Assembly: GCA_019454405.1 (NCBI GenBank)
Contig: JACFOH010000021.1
Span: 1-32,451 of the forward strand
Direction: 5' to 3'
From: Promineifilum sp.
Lineage (GTDB): Bacteria; Chloroflexota; Anaerolineae; Promineifilales; Promineifilaceae
Length of the DNA stretch: 32,451 nucleotides
In this document: positions 25,227-32,451 of the stretch, one piece after another
Layout of the letters: each line of letters opens with the position of its first letter
How positions within the stretch are numbered: the stretch's first letter is position 1
Notes under the pieces: model-generated
Seen by the model: the letters and a program-made list of their open reading frames with translations, nothing else
What the model was told of the DNA's origin: nothing
Databases searched by the model: none
Made by a program: the position numbers and the translations under genes

Positions 25227-26744
25227 TTAGCGAACGGCAAAAAAGTGATGTCCCCACGGGGCCAGTTCAACGTACAGCCCCATGTTCAGGACCTCATCGC
25301 CGTTCCATTCGTAAGTCGTCTCGTCCATAACGTCGACGAACAACCAGTTCTGCCCGGCGAGGTCGGGCCAGGGCAACTGGACACGCGCCTGGGATGTACT
25401 GCCTGACAGGTTGACCACAATCACGCGACGATCGTCGCCCGCCTGCCAGCACCACGCCGCCAGATTATTATAGCTCGTATTGTCAGGCCAGCCATTCAAA
25501 GCACAAAGCAGCCAGTGACCCTCACGCAAGGCCGGTTTCTGAATCTCGTTGACCAGACGGCGGTAGAACGCGAACAACGCGCGGTCGGGCGGTTCATCGG
25601 GGCGGCGAGTCAGGAAGACGGGAATGTGGGTCGTGTATCCTTCGAACTGGCCCTGATAGAACAGCTTGGCCCCAGGTAAGGTATAGGTGGCGACAGCCGC
25701 CGTCAGTGCCCGCCCAGCCCTGAACAGGCTCGCGGCGCGGGGTTCGTCATGGTTTTCGATGAAACGTAACAGGTGGTCCTGATAGGTTATATCAGCCGAC
25801 AAATGCTCGCGCACGCTGGCCGCCGGCGCATGAATCAGCCGATCGTAGAGCAGCTTGTCATAGCAGAAGTCGAACCCTTGTTGCTGGATCTGCCATTCCA
25901 TATCCCAGTAAACCTCGGCAATAAAGCGAAAGTCGGGATATTGCTCGCGCACGGCAGGGATAATTTCGCGCCAATACTCCTCTTTAGGCGGAGGGCCGGC
26001 ACGCTCGCCCCAGGTGCGCGTGAACACCTCGGTGACCATCAGCATGGCCATGTCGCAGCGCACGCCATCGGCCTGCCCGGCGATGTCGAGCAGCGTCTCC
26101 ACGACGGCGGCTCGCAGGTCGGGGTTAAACGCATTGAGTTGGGCAACGTCGGGCCAGGACGCGAAAGATGGCTCGCGTCCTCTGGCGATGATTTGGTCAC
26201 CTGTTTTGAAAAACTCTTCTGGCGCGGCGGCCAGTTCGTCGGCCGTGCCGTGAATGAAATAATCGGGGTGGCTATCCAGCCAGGGATGATCGAAGGCGAC
26301 GTGATTGGGCACGAAGTCGAGAATGAGCGCCATGCCGCGTTCGGCCAGTTCCGCACGCGCCTTGGCCAATCCGTCACGGCCACCGAGCGCCTGGTCGGTC
26401 TCGTAATTACGCACGCAATATGGCGATCCGGCGATGTCTTCCGGTCTCATGTCCGGCAGAGCGGCCGAGCATAGAGCCAGCCAGCTTTGCCTGGCGAGCA
26501 CAATCGCCAGGCCGGCTGGGCTGGGCTGCCACACGCCCATCAACCACACCGCATCGAATCGAAAGCCGGCTATAGCATCCCAGACCTCACCGGGGACGTT
26601 GGCTAAGGTGATCGGCCGACCATATTGGCGGCTCAGTTCGCGAAGCCAAAGCCGGGTGTTGATCTCATAGATCGCCGGGCGTGGCGGTAGGACGATACCG
26701 CTCACCTTCTGTTCCGCACGTACAGGTCGGGCAGCAGGCGACAT
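25227..26744 (-). CDS. GH13 alpha-amylase-family glycoside hydrolase
   Basis: A 505-residue (beta/alpha)8-barrel enzyme on alpha-glucans or related sugars, without signal peptide and thus intracellular. GH13 regions are visible: DFVPNHVA (143-150), GVRCDMAM with nucleophile D231, FIAEVYWD with acid/base E277 and ENHDEPR with D333. The usual region II arginine two residues before the nucleophile is kept (R229). A C-terminal beta domain follows (VIVVNLSGS...). The subfamily and whether it hydrolyses or transfers are unclear. GAGGAG precedes the ATG at 26744. Confidence 0.88.
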   Translation of the reverse strand: MSPAARPVRAEQKVSGIVLPPRPAIYEINTRLWLRELSRQYGRPITLANVPGEVWDAIAGFRFDAVWLMGVWQPSPAGLAIVLARQSWLALCSAALPDMRPEDIAGSPYCVRNYETDQALGGRDGLAKARAELAERGMALILDFVPNHVAFDHPWLDSHPDYFIHGTADELAAAPEEFFKTGDQIIARGREPSFASWPDVAQLNAFNPDLRAAVVETLLDIAGQADGVRCDMAMLMVTEVFTRTWGERAGPPPKEEYWREIIPAVREQYPDFRFIAEVYWDMEWQIQQQGFDFCYDKLLYDRLIHAPAASVREHLSADITYQDHLLRFIENHDEPRAASLFRAGRALTAAVATYTLPGAKLFYQGQFEGYTTHIPVFLTRRPDEPPDRALFAFYRRLVNEIQKPALREGHWLLCALNGWPDNTSYNNLAAWCWQAGDDRRVIVVNLSGSTSQARVQLPWPDLAGQNWLFVDVMDETTYEWNGDEVLNMGLYVELAPWGHHFFAVR

Positions 26745-26827
26745 GATGGATACTCCTCGTGAATAACAGTAATTCTGACAAAAGAGCGACGATCATGCAA
26801 CCCGGCGACACGGACTATCAGAGGGGG

Positions 26828-29515
26828 TTAAGGTAGAAACCCAAGGCTCTGGAACATCATCCGGAGTACGTCCCTGAAATCGCCGTATGCGTGGCTGAGC
26901 AAGCTGCCGCCAATAATGAGCACGCCGCCGTAGAGGGCGAGCAATACGAAAGCGCGCCAGCCGCGAAAATTGTGGGCCTCAGCTACCGCCAACCAGGTGA
27001 CCATCATAGACAGAACGGTGACGACGACCGCCATCACGGGCGCGATCGGCGAGTATAATCGCAACACCCCGAGCAAATTAATGGTTTGGGCAAAGCCCAT
27101 CGCGCGGAAAGTTCGGGTGAACGAGCCTTTGCCGCGTAACACATGAACAATGCCGTGAGTAATGAGAACGGAAACGATCCACAACCCGTAACGGCCGGCA
27201 AAGCGCGTCAGCAAGCTAACCCCATCGGCGGGCGCGCCCTCGATTAATGCCCCCACGAACACGCCGACCAGGCTTAACAAAACAGCCGGTCCGGTCATCA
27301 GGCGCGAAGTCGCGACTGCCCGATAGGTCCTGCGTTCAAAAAGCGCCATGTTAAGGGCCAGAGGCATCCACTCGCGGCCGGCACGCAGGCCGGCGACCAG
27401 ATTGCTCAACGCCCAATCATCGCGCGGGCTTTCAGGAACGGGGACAGCTTTGCTTTTTGCCAGGCGCATCCGCTGCGCGTTCAATTGCGGGAACATGTCT
27501 ATTGAGTTGCGTGTGGGCAATATCTCTACATCGGATGGGTGCAGGACAAACGCGTCTGTCTGCTCCCCGCCCAGGCCGCCATGATTACCGATGAGTTCTT
27601 CCATCGCGGCGACGGTGCCGTCGGCGTAGACGGTGCTGATGATGATGAGATCGCCTGAGCTGGGGAAGTCGGCAAGCCGCCGCGCCTGCCAGGCCCTTAA
27701 TTCAGGATCGCCATAGAGCACCAGCGGATCTTCGCCGCTCACTTCGCCGGTGTGAAGGTTACGCGCGCCGCCTTTGCCAAACGCGATCGGCACGCCCTCG
27801 CCATCGACAGCAACGACTATCCCCACCCCTTCATGAGCGATAACGGCTTCGGCCATGCCGGGAAAGGCCGCGTTTAATTCACCCAACGAGGCCCGGTGCT
27901 TGAAGGCGTGGAAATAGACCTGGGCCAGGTTGCCACTGCCGCAAAACGTAACGTCGGCCACGACGCTCGTATCAATGGTCTCGCCCAGCTGAGTCCCCTG
28001 GATGCCGCGCTCGGCCGCCTTCTCCATCTGTTCGACAGTGGCCTGCCCAAGCCGGCCGCCAACGCGCTGCACCCGGATGTTGCCGATTTCCGCGACGGTC
28101 GCAATAACGGAGATCGAACCATCATCGCCGCCAGCCGTCTGTACCATGACCGTACCCTCAGGCATAAGCCCCTGGATGTAATCCTTCAGCGAATAGCCGT
28201 AACGCATCCTGAAGGTCGCGCCGAAGGATTGGCCGTGATCGGAAAGGATGAACAGTTCGTAGGGGCGCGGCGCCTTGGTCGCGAGGATCTCCCGCACCGA
28301 GCCGATCAGACGGTCGAAGCCACGCAACGTGCCGAAGGCATATTCCGACCAGGGACCAGAATGATGGGCCACCTCATCATAACCGGGCCAGGTAGTATAG
28401 ATGGCCGGCTCGCCGCGCATGATCTGCATGATGGTCAGAAAGCCCGACACCTCGCGCATGAAGACGGTCGTGGCTGCGCGCACGAACGGGTAGAACTTGT
28501 GCAGCCGATTCAGGCGCGGCTGGGTGTTGCGAATGAGGTCACGGGTATATTGCCATATCTCCAGAACCACCTCGCCAAAGAAAAGCCCGATCACGCGCAT
28601 AAGGAAGTTGGGGTTCAACAGGAGCAAATACACATCGTCGGCACGAGCGCGTTTTTGCTCGTCGGTACCGCCGCGCAAATCTGAGGCCGTCAGCAACGAT
28701 ATAGTGGCATCGCCGTTGACCATATTATTGATGCTGGCGCCGCCACGCAGCAAGCCGTGCCCCTTGGCATAGCGGGCGTTGATCTCGGCCGCGTCGCTGC
28801 CCGATACGAACAGCTTATCCAGTTTCTTGTCGTACCAGCGGAAGGCAGGAATATCATAATTATCGCCGAAGAGAATACCCGCCTGACAAGCTGACGTCTG
28901 GGAAGGCAGCCCGCAATCGGTACGTGACAGCACGTAACCGTCATGCTCAATCATGTCTTCGAGATTGGGCATGTAGCCTTCGGCGATAGCTTTATGGATG
29001 TGGAAATAGCTGAGTCCATCGATCTCCAGCATGACCAATCCGTTGGTCTGTGGCGTAGTCGTGAACGGCCGCTGCTGCGAGAGGCGCCGCTCGATGACTC
29101 TTTCATAGAAGGAACCAGCGTCATCGATCCCCAGGATGGCGCTGAACAGAGAGATCACCAACGATAAAACGATACCGCCAACGAACGCGGGCAACAGCCC
29201 ATCAACCTCAAGTCCACCCGGCACGATCCTGGTTGTGACCAGGAGCATGATCGAGTTGACGAAGAGGCCGACGATGAAGACGGCGATAAACCCCAAAGGA
29301 ATTGCCACCATCAAGATGACGGGGCGGATGAGTAGATTGGCAATGCCCAGGATCAGAGCAGCGGATGCGGCGACAACGACCACTGACCACTCAGCTGTCG
29401 CACCCAAATGAATACCCGGCAAAATCCAGGCCGTGACGACCAGCGAAAGGGCGCTGACTATCCAGATCACGACGAACTGGATGATCAGACGGAGCAGAGA
29501 ACGAAGAGAATACAT
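26828..29515 (-). CDS. Holin-4-like / alkaline-phosphatase-like / Yip1-like membrane fusion protein
   Basis: An 895-residue protein with three parts. Residues 1-130 are a four-helix segment like the phage holin family 4 domain (WILPGIHL, LGIANLLIRPV, AIPLGF). Residues about 158-660 form an alkaline-phosphatase-superfamily domain: metal ligands D166, D380/H384 (YDEVAHH), D426/H427 (SDHGQS) and H645 (GNHGG), with probable nucleophile T207 (PSQTSACQAG). Residues about 735-890 carry about five helices resembling a Yip1 domain. It is probably a phosphodiesterase or phosphotransferase anchored at both ends in the membrane, perhaps acting on lipid or envelope precursors; the substrate and the side of the membrane are unknown. 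Confidence 0.85.
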   Translation of the reverse strand: MYSLRSLLRLIIQFVVIWIVSALSLVVTAWILPGIHLGATAEWSVVVVAASAALILGIANLLIRPVILMVAIPLGFIAVFIVGLFVNSIMLLVTTRIVPGGLEVDGLLPAFVGGIVLSLVISLFSAILGIDDAGSFYERVIERRLSQQRPFTTTPQTNGLVMLEIDGLSYFHIHKAIAEGYMPNLEDMIEHDGYVLSRTDCGLPSQTSACQAGILFGDNYDIPAFRWYDKKLDKLFVSGSDAAEINARYAKGHGLLRGGASINNMVNGDATISLLTASDLRGGTDEQKRARADDVYLLLLNPNFLMRVIGLFFGEVVLEIWQYTRDLIRNTQPRLNRLHKFYPFVRAATTVFMREVSGFLTIMQIMRGEPAIYTTWPGYDEVAHHSGPWSEYAFGTLRGFDRLIGSVREILATKAPRPYELFILSDHGQSFGATFRMRYGYSLKDYIQGLMPEGTVMVQTAGGDDGSISVIATVAEIGNIRVQRVGGRLGQATVEQMEKAAERGIQGTQLGETIDTSVVADVTFCGSGNLAQVYFHAFKHRASLGELNAAFPGMAEAVIAHEGVGIVVAVDGEGVPIAFGKGGARNLHTGEVSGEDPLVLYGDPELRAWQARRLADFPSSGDLIIISTVYADGTVAAMEELIGNHGGLGGEQTDAFVLHPSDVEILPTRNSIDMFPQLNAQRMRLAKSKAVPVPESPRDDWALSNLVAGLRAGREWMPLALNMALFERRTYRAVATSRLMTGPAVLLSLVGVFVGALIEGAPADGVSLLTRFAGRYGLWIVSVLITHGIVHVLRGKGSFTRTFRAMGFAQTINLLGVLRLYSPIAPVMAVVVTVLSMMVTWLAVAEAHNFRGWRAFVLLALYGGVLIIGGSLLSHAYGDFRDVLRMMFQSLGFLP

Positions 29516-29561
29516 CGGTGGCTAGCGGATCCTGCTCTGATTGACGAATAAGAACAAACGC

Positions 29562-29590
29562 ATTATGCCGCAGTGCGAGTAGAGCGTCAA
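29562..29590 (-). promoter_or_regulatory. Promoter of the holin/phosphatase fusion gene
   Basis: On the minus strand TTGACG (29590 to 29585), a 17-bp spacer and CATAAT (29567 to 29562), 5 of 6 matches in each box. The expected leader is about 40 bases. The rest of the 151-bp divergent spacer shows no good promoter for the rightward DUF92 gene. Confidence 0.65.
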
Positions 29591-29666
29591 AGCGGAAATC
29601 GAGCATGGGCAGCACGATGGTTGCATCCCGTGCGAGAACATCACGAACTAGGTAAACTTCATCGTG

Positions 29667-30509
29667 ATGTCTCGTGAATTATCGATCTCCATTTTGTCAG
29701 GTTTAGTCCTCAGCGCCGCTGTCGCCTTCCTTGCCTACCGGCGCGATTCGCTCTCGCGTTCGGGCGCGGCCGGGGCGGTCATCGTCGGCACGCTCATCTT
29801 CGGGTTAGGCGGTTGGGTGTGGGGGGTGGTGCTGATGGTGTTCTTCGTCAGCTCCAGCTTGCTCTCCCACTTCAAGGAGCGGGAAAAGGCGGCCGCGGCC
29901 GAGAAATTCGACAAGGGTGGCCGGCGAGACTTCGCTCAGACGATGGCCAACGGCGGCCTGGGCGCGCTCATCGCCACCTTAAGCGCAATTGTGCCGGTCA
30001 GCGCCGTGCCCACCATGGCATGGTTCTTCTTGTTCATCGGCGTCATGGCGACGGTGACGGCCGATACCTGGGCCACAGAACTGGGCACGCTCAGCAAGGC
30101 CGCGCCGCGCCTGATCACCAACGGCCGCACCGTCGAAGTCGGCACGTCGGGCGGCGTCTCTCCGCTAGGGACGGGCGTATCCTTTCTGGGGGGGCTGCTC
30201 ATCGGGTTAGTAGCCGGGATACTCGGCGCCATGGCTGGATTGCATCCCTGGAACGCCGTTCTCTTCGTCACCCTCGCCGGCGCGATCAGTGGCGGCGCCG
30301 GTTCACTTATCGATAGTCTGATGGGCGCGACCGTTCAGCAGATCTACTACTGCGACGCCTGTCAGAAAGAAACCGAACGCAAAGTCCATCGTTGCGGCAC
30401 GACGACGCGACCGTTGCGGGGCTGGTCTTGGCTGAACAACGATCTGGTCAACCTGATCTCGTCGTTGGGGGGAGGGTTGGTCGCGGTATTACTGTTGGCT
30501 CTGTTCTAG
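29667..30509 (+). CDS. DUF92/VTE6-like integral membrane protein
   Basis: A 280-residue protein with about six membrane helices and the DUF92 landmarks SGAAGAVIVGTLIFGLGGW, DTWATELGTLS (a conserved acidic segment), GTSGGVSPLGT and GSLIDSLMGATVQ. A C-terminal loop carries CDACQKE...HRCG, a possible metal site. Plant VTE6 of this family phosphorylates phytyl phosphate using CTP or another nucleotide, so a polyprenyl- or lipid-phosphate kinase role is plausible but unproven. GTG at 29664 and ATG at 29667 are adjacent; ATG is preferred. Its stop lies 8 bp from the end of the convergent glycosyltransferase-like gene. Confidence 0.85.
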   Translation: MSRELSISILSGLVLSAAVAFLAYRRDSLSRSGAAGAVIVGTLIFGLGGWVWGVVLMVFFVSSSLLSHFKEREKAAAAEKFDKGGRRDFAQTMANGGLGALIATLSAIVPVSAVPTMAWFFLFIGVMATVTADTWATELGTLSKAAPRLITNGRTVEVGTSGGVSPLGTGVSFLGGLLIGLVAGILGAMAGLHPWNAVLFVTLAGAISGGAGSLIDSLMGATVQQIYYCDACQKETERKVHRCGTTTRPLRGWSWLNNDLVNLISSLGGGLVAVLLLALF

Positions 30510-30517
30510 CGCCGGGC

Positions 30518-32451
30518 CTATCTGGCCGGTATCGGCAAGATCAGCCACGGCGAATTGACGAATCCCAGCTCCGGATCGCTACGATACATGGCGACCCGAA
30601 TAGCCGCCGGAGCGCTTCCCTCAGGCACGTGCAGCAAGGCGGTGTCGCGAACGATCTCGCCGTCGCGCCATTGAGTTGTCGGATACCAGCCATCCACCGG
30701 GTTCGCCAGGTCGGCCTGATCGAGGATGTCAGCCTCGCCGGCCGGCTGCTCCCGCGCCACCAGATGGATCGCCACGCTGTAATTCGTCTCCAGCGGCCGC
30801 TCGGCCTGCCAATAGATCGTCAACAGGAGATCTTCGTCGTTAAGCCATTCGACATGCCAGCCTCGAACGCGCACGCCGTTCTCCAGATCAAAATCGGCCG
30901 GCACGATATCGGGATCGTGGGATAAAGATGCCTCATCGGTGATCGGCCGGGGACTAATCTCGATCACACCCGGGGCGGCCGAAGAGAGATAGAGCGGCAC
31001 GCCGAGACGTTTCTCAAAGTAGTCGAGCGGAAAAACGTAGAGCGTCTGATCGGGGACGAGCAACCGGTCGCCTCGCTCGATGATATCCTGCGGCCGGGCG
31101 TTGTGGTCTACGAGGTTCAGGCCCGTCAACCGCCCACCATAGCGTTGCTCATAAGTCAACGTCCAGTAATCAGTGCCCCAGGGGACGAGGACCGTCGTTT
31201 GACGGCCATCGGCGAGCGGCTTCACCCGGTCGACCGCCTCAACGATAGCCTGGGACGAATTGTCGCGCGTAATGCTCAGCACAAATGGCCGCGTCATCCA
31301 GCCATGATAAACCAGGGCGACGCATAAGGCCGCCGCCGCCACGCCACCGAGCCATGGGGCGCGTCGCCATAACCAGGTGAGCAGCAACGCCAACCCCACC
31401 CCCGCCAGGAGCACGACCGGTAGCTTGGCCGCCAGTTGCGCGTCCATGATCCGGTTCTCCCAGATGAGCAACGCCAGCAGGAAGTTGGGGATCCAGGCGA
31501 TGGTCAAAGCCAGGCCGATCATGAGTTGGCGGCGAACGGTCGGCGTCGGCGTGCCGGCCGGATCGGCCGATCGCGGCCGATTCAACCACAGACCTACCAA
31601 TCCCACCGCCTGCAACGGCAACCATAGATCGTCGTGGAGTATCCCCAGCGTCGTACGCAGGCGCTCGAGCCAACCAGCCAGAGAGGTCTCCATTTTAATG
31701 ACCAACTCAGCGTTATTGAAGAAAAATAGCGACCAGAACCCATCCCATGTGCCGGGCGAGCCGAAGACCCAATCGGCTCCGGTCCAAACGCGCAGGGGCA
31801 GGTAGAGATAGGTGAGCGGAGCCAGCAAAGCTATACCGATGAGAAGCAGCCACGCGCGTCTATCCATCCGGAACAACGCCAGAAAATGGGGCCAGACCAA
31901 TAACAGCACCGCAGGAGCCAGCAACAGGATCGACCGCTGGTGGAAGATACCCTGACTGAAGATGAAGACCAGCCACAGCAAATCGGCACGAGAGCCGGAA
32001 CGACCGAAGCGTAAGGCGAACAGCAGCGCCGCCACGGTCAGCGCCGTAGTCATGGTGTGCAGCTCACCTACAGCGGAGTTGACCCACATCGAGGTCGAGA
32101 GGCCGGCGGCCAGTGCGCCTAGAGCAGCGAACGGCCCGTCAGCCCCCAACTCGAAGGCCAACCACACCAGCAGGGCGACGGTGATTAAGCCCCACAGCAG
32201 TGCCCATAACGACACACCCGCCGCCGGCGCCACTCCGAACAAGCGCAGGATAGTGACGAACAACGAACCTAGCGCGCTCCATTGCGGATAGCTGCTATGG
32301 TGGATAATCCCCCATCGCGGCAGGGCGTTCTGGTGTTCGCCGACGTCGGTCACATAAACATGACTGCCACCGTTGATAATCGTCTGGTAGGTGGATAGAT
32401 AAAGGGCGGCGGCGATAAGGACAGCGACGACCGTCCACAGCCCGCGATGGT
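30518..32451 (-). CDS. DUF2723-type polytopic membrane protein, glycosyltransferase-like (5' partial)
   Basis: The frame stays open to the right edge of the window, encoding at least 644 residues. The apparent GTG start at 32353 is internal, because the segment TYQTIINGGSHVYVTDVGEH spans it. Many membrane helices form the first two thirds. The periplasmic loop YVTDVGEHQNALPRWGIIHH and the later YPQW match the DUF2723 (GT-C-like, lipid-linked sugar transferase) pattern. The last 200 residues are a soluble beta-rich domain beginning near FVLSITRDNSSQ. It is probably an envelope glycosyltransferase with an unknown acceptor. Confidence 0.8.
   Translation of the reverse strand, partial: HRGLWTVVAVLIAAALYLSTYQTIINGGSHVYVTDVGEHQNALPRWGIIHHSSYPQWSALGSLFVTILRLFGVAPAAGVSLWALLWGLITVALLVWLAFELGADGPFAALGALAAGLSTSMWVNSAVGELHTMTTALTVAALLFALRFGRSGSRADLLWLVFIFSQGIFHQRSILLLAPAVLLLVWPHFLALFRMDRRAWLLLIGIALLAPLTYLYLPLRVWTGADWVFGSPGTWDGFWSLFFFNNAELVIKMETSLAGWLERLRTTLGILHDDLWLPLQAVGLVGLWLNRPRSADPAGTPTPTVRRQLMIGLALTIAWIPNFLLALLIWENRIMDAQLAAKLPVVLLAGVGLALLLTWLWRRAPWLGGVAAAALCVALVYHGWMTRPFVLSITRDNSSQAIVEAVDRVKPLADGRQTTVLVPWGTDYWTLTYEQRYGGRLTGLNLVDHNARPQDIIERGDRLLVPDQTLYVFPLDYFEKRLGVPLYLSSAAPGVIEISPRPITDEASLSHDPDIVPADFDLENGVRVRGWHVEWLNDEDLLLTIYWQAERPLETNYSVAIHLVAREQPAGEADILDQADLANPVDGWYPTTQWRDGEIVRDTALLHVPEGSAPAAIRVAMYRSDPELGFVNSPWLILPIPAR

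Noticed and set aside
27896..28684. A 262-codon plus-strand open frame
   Set aside because: It is antisense to the phosphatase domain of the 895-residue fusion; composition effect only.
28943..29411. Holin-like domain as evidence of a prophage
   Set aside because: It is fused in frame to a large phosphatase-type protein and no phage gene is nearby.
32351..32353. GTG at 32353 as the start of the DUF2723-like gene
   Set aside because: The conserved loop and a preceding hydrophobic helix extend upstream in frame to the end of the window.

Overview
The window looks like a stretch of ordinary chromosome from a GC-rich, free-living bacterium, most likely a member of the Chloroflexota (Anaerolineae/Caldilineae type). 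This is inferred from gene content rather than from a marker gene: an F420/deazaflavin-type reductase, a MoaD-MoaE fusion, a Ser/Thr kinase fused to a PQQ-like propeller, a large holin/alkaline-phosphatase fusion and a CcoN/NnrS-like membrane protein next to a Crp/Fnr regulator. No rRNA, tRNA, CRISPR array, phage module or insertion sequence was seen. Both end genes are cut by the window edges: the acyl-CoA synthetase at the left and the membrane glycosyltransferase-like gene at the right.

Left part (1-8180). An acetyl-CoA-synthetase-like ligase and a small deazaflavin-dependent reductase run rightward. They converge on a di-haem cytochrome c peroxidase lipoprotein that ends in a clear intrinsic terminator. 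A leftward block follows in the order moaC, moaD-moaE fusion, fabF, rnc and an RmlD-like reductase. This block mixes molybdopterin synthesis, fatty-acid elongation and RNA processing. The region upstream of the peroxidase carries two TGAC-N4-GTCA palindromes, the form of Crp/Fnr-family operators.

Signalling block (8204-16648, all rightward). A PIG-L/LmbE deacetylase shares a 23-bp divergent promoter with moaC. Next comes a compact cassette: a kinase with an eight-bladed PQQ-like propeller, a degenerate J-domain/VWA protein, and a zinc-ribbon/FHA protein. An 80-residue protein of unknown function, an orphan OmpR-type response regulator and a long RelA/SpoT homologue follow. In the RelA/SpoT homologue the hydrolase site is intact, but the synthetase site has lost its key residues. 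Together these suggest a phospho-signalling and ppGpp-hydrolysis locus.

Middle (16649-20422). A consensus sigma70-type promoter drives a small CBM48 protein and a cupin, closed by an intrinsic terminator. Then come a Crp/Fnr regulator with an apparently leaderless promoter, a four-helix membrane protein, a PRC-barrel-like protein and a roughly 12-helix His-rich membrane protein that resembles haem-copper oxidase subunit I or NnrS. A working guess is that this regulator controls its own neighbours and the distant cytochrome c peroxidase in response to redox or nitrosative stress.

Right part (20503-32451). Leftward genes encode a class III CoA-transferase, an S9 prolyl-oligopeptidase-family peptidase, a glutamate-type dehydrogenase, a cytosolic GH13 alpha-amylase-family enzyme and an 895-residue membrane protein (holin-4-like, alkaline-phosphatase-like and Yip1-like parts). 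A rightward DUF92/VTE6-like membrane protein and the partial DUF2723-like membrane protein complete the window.
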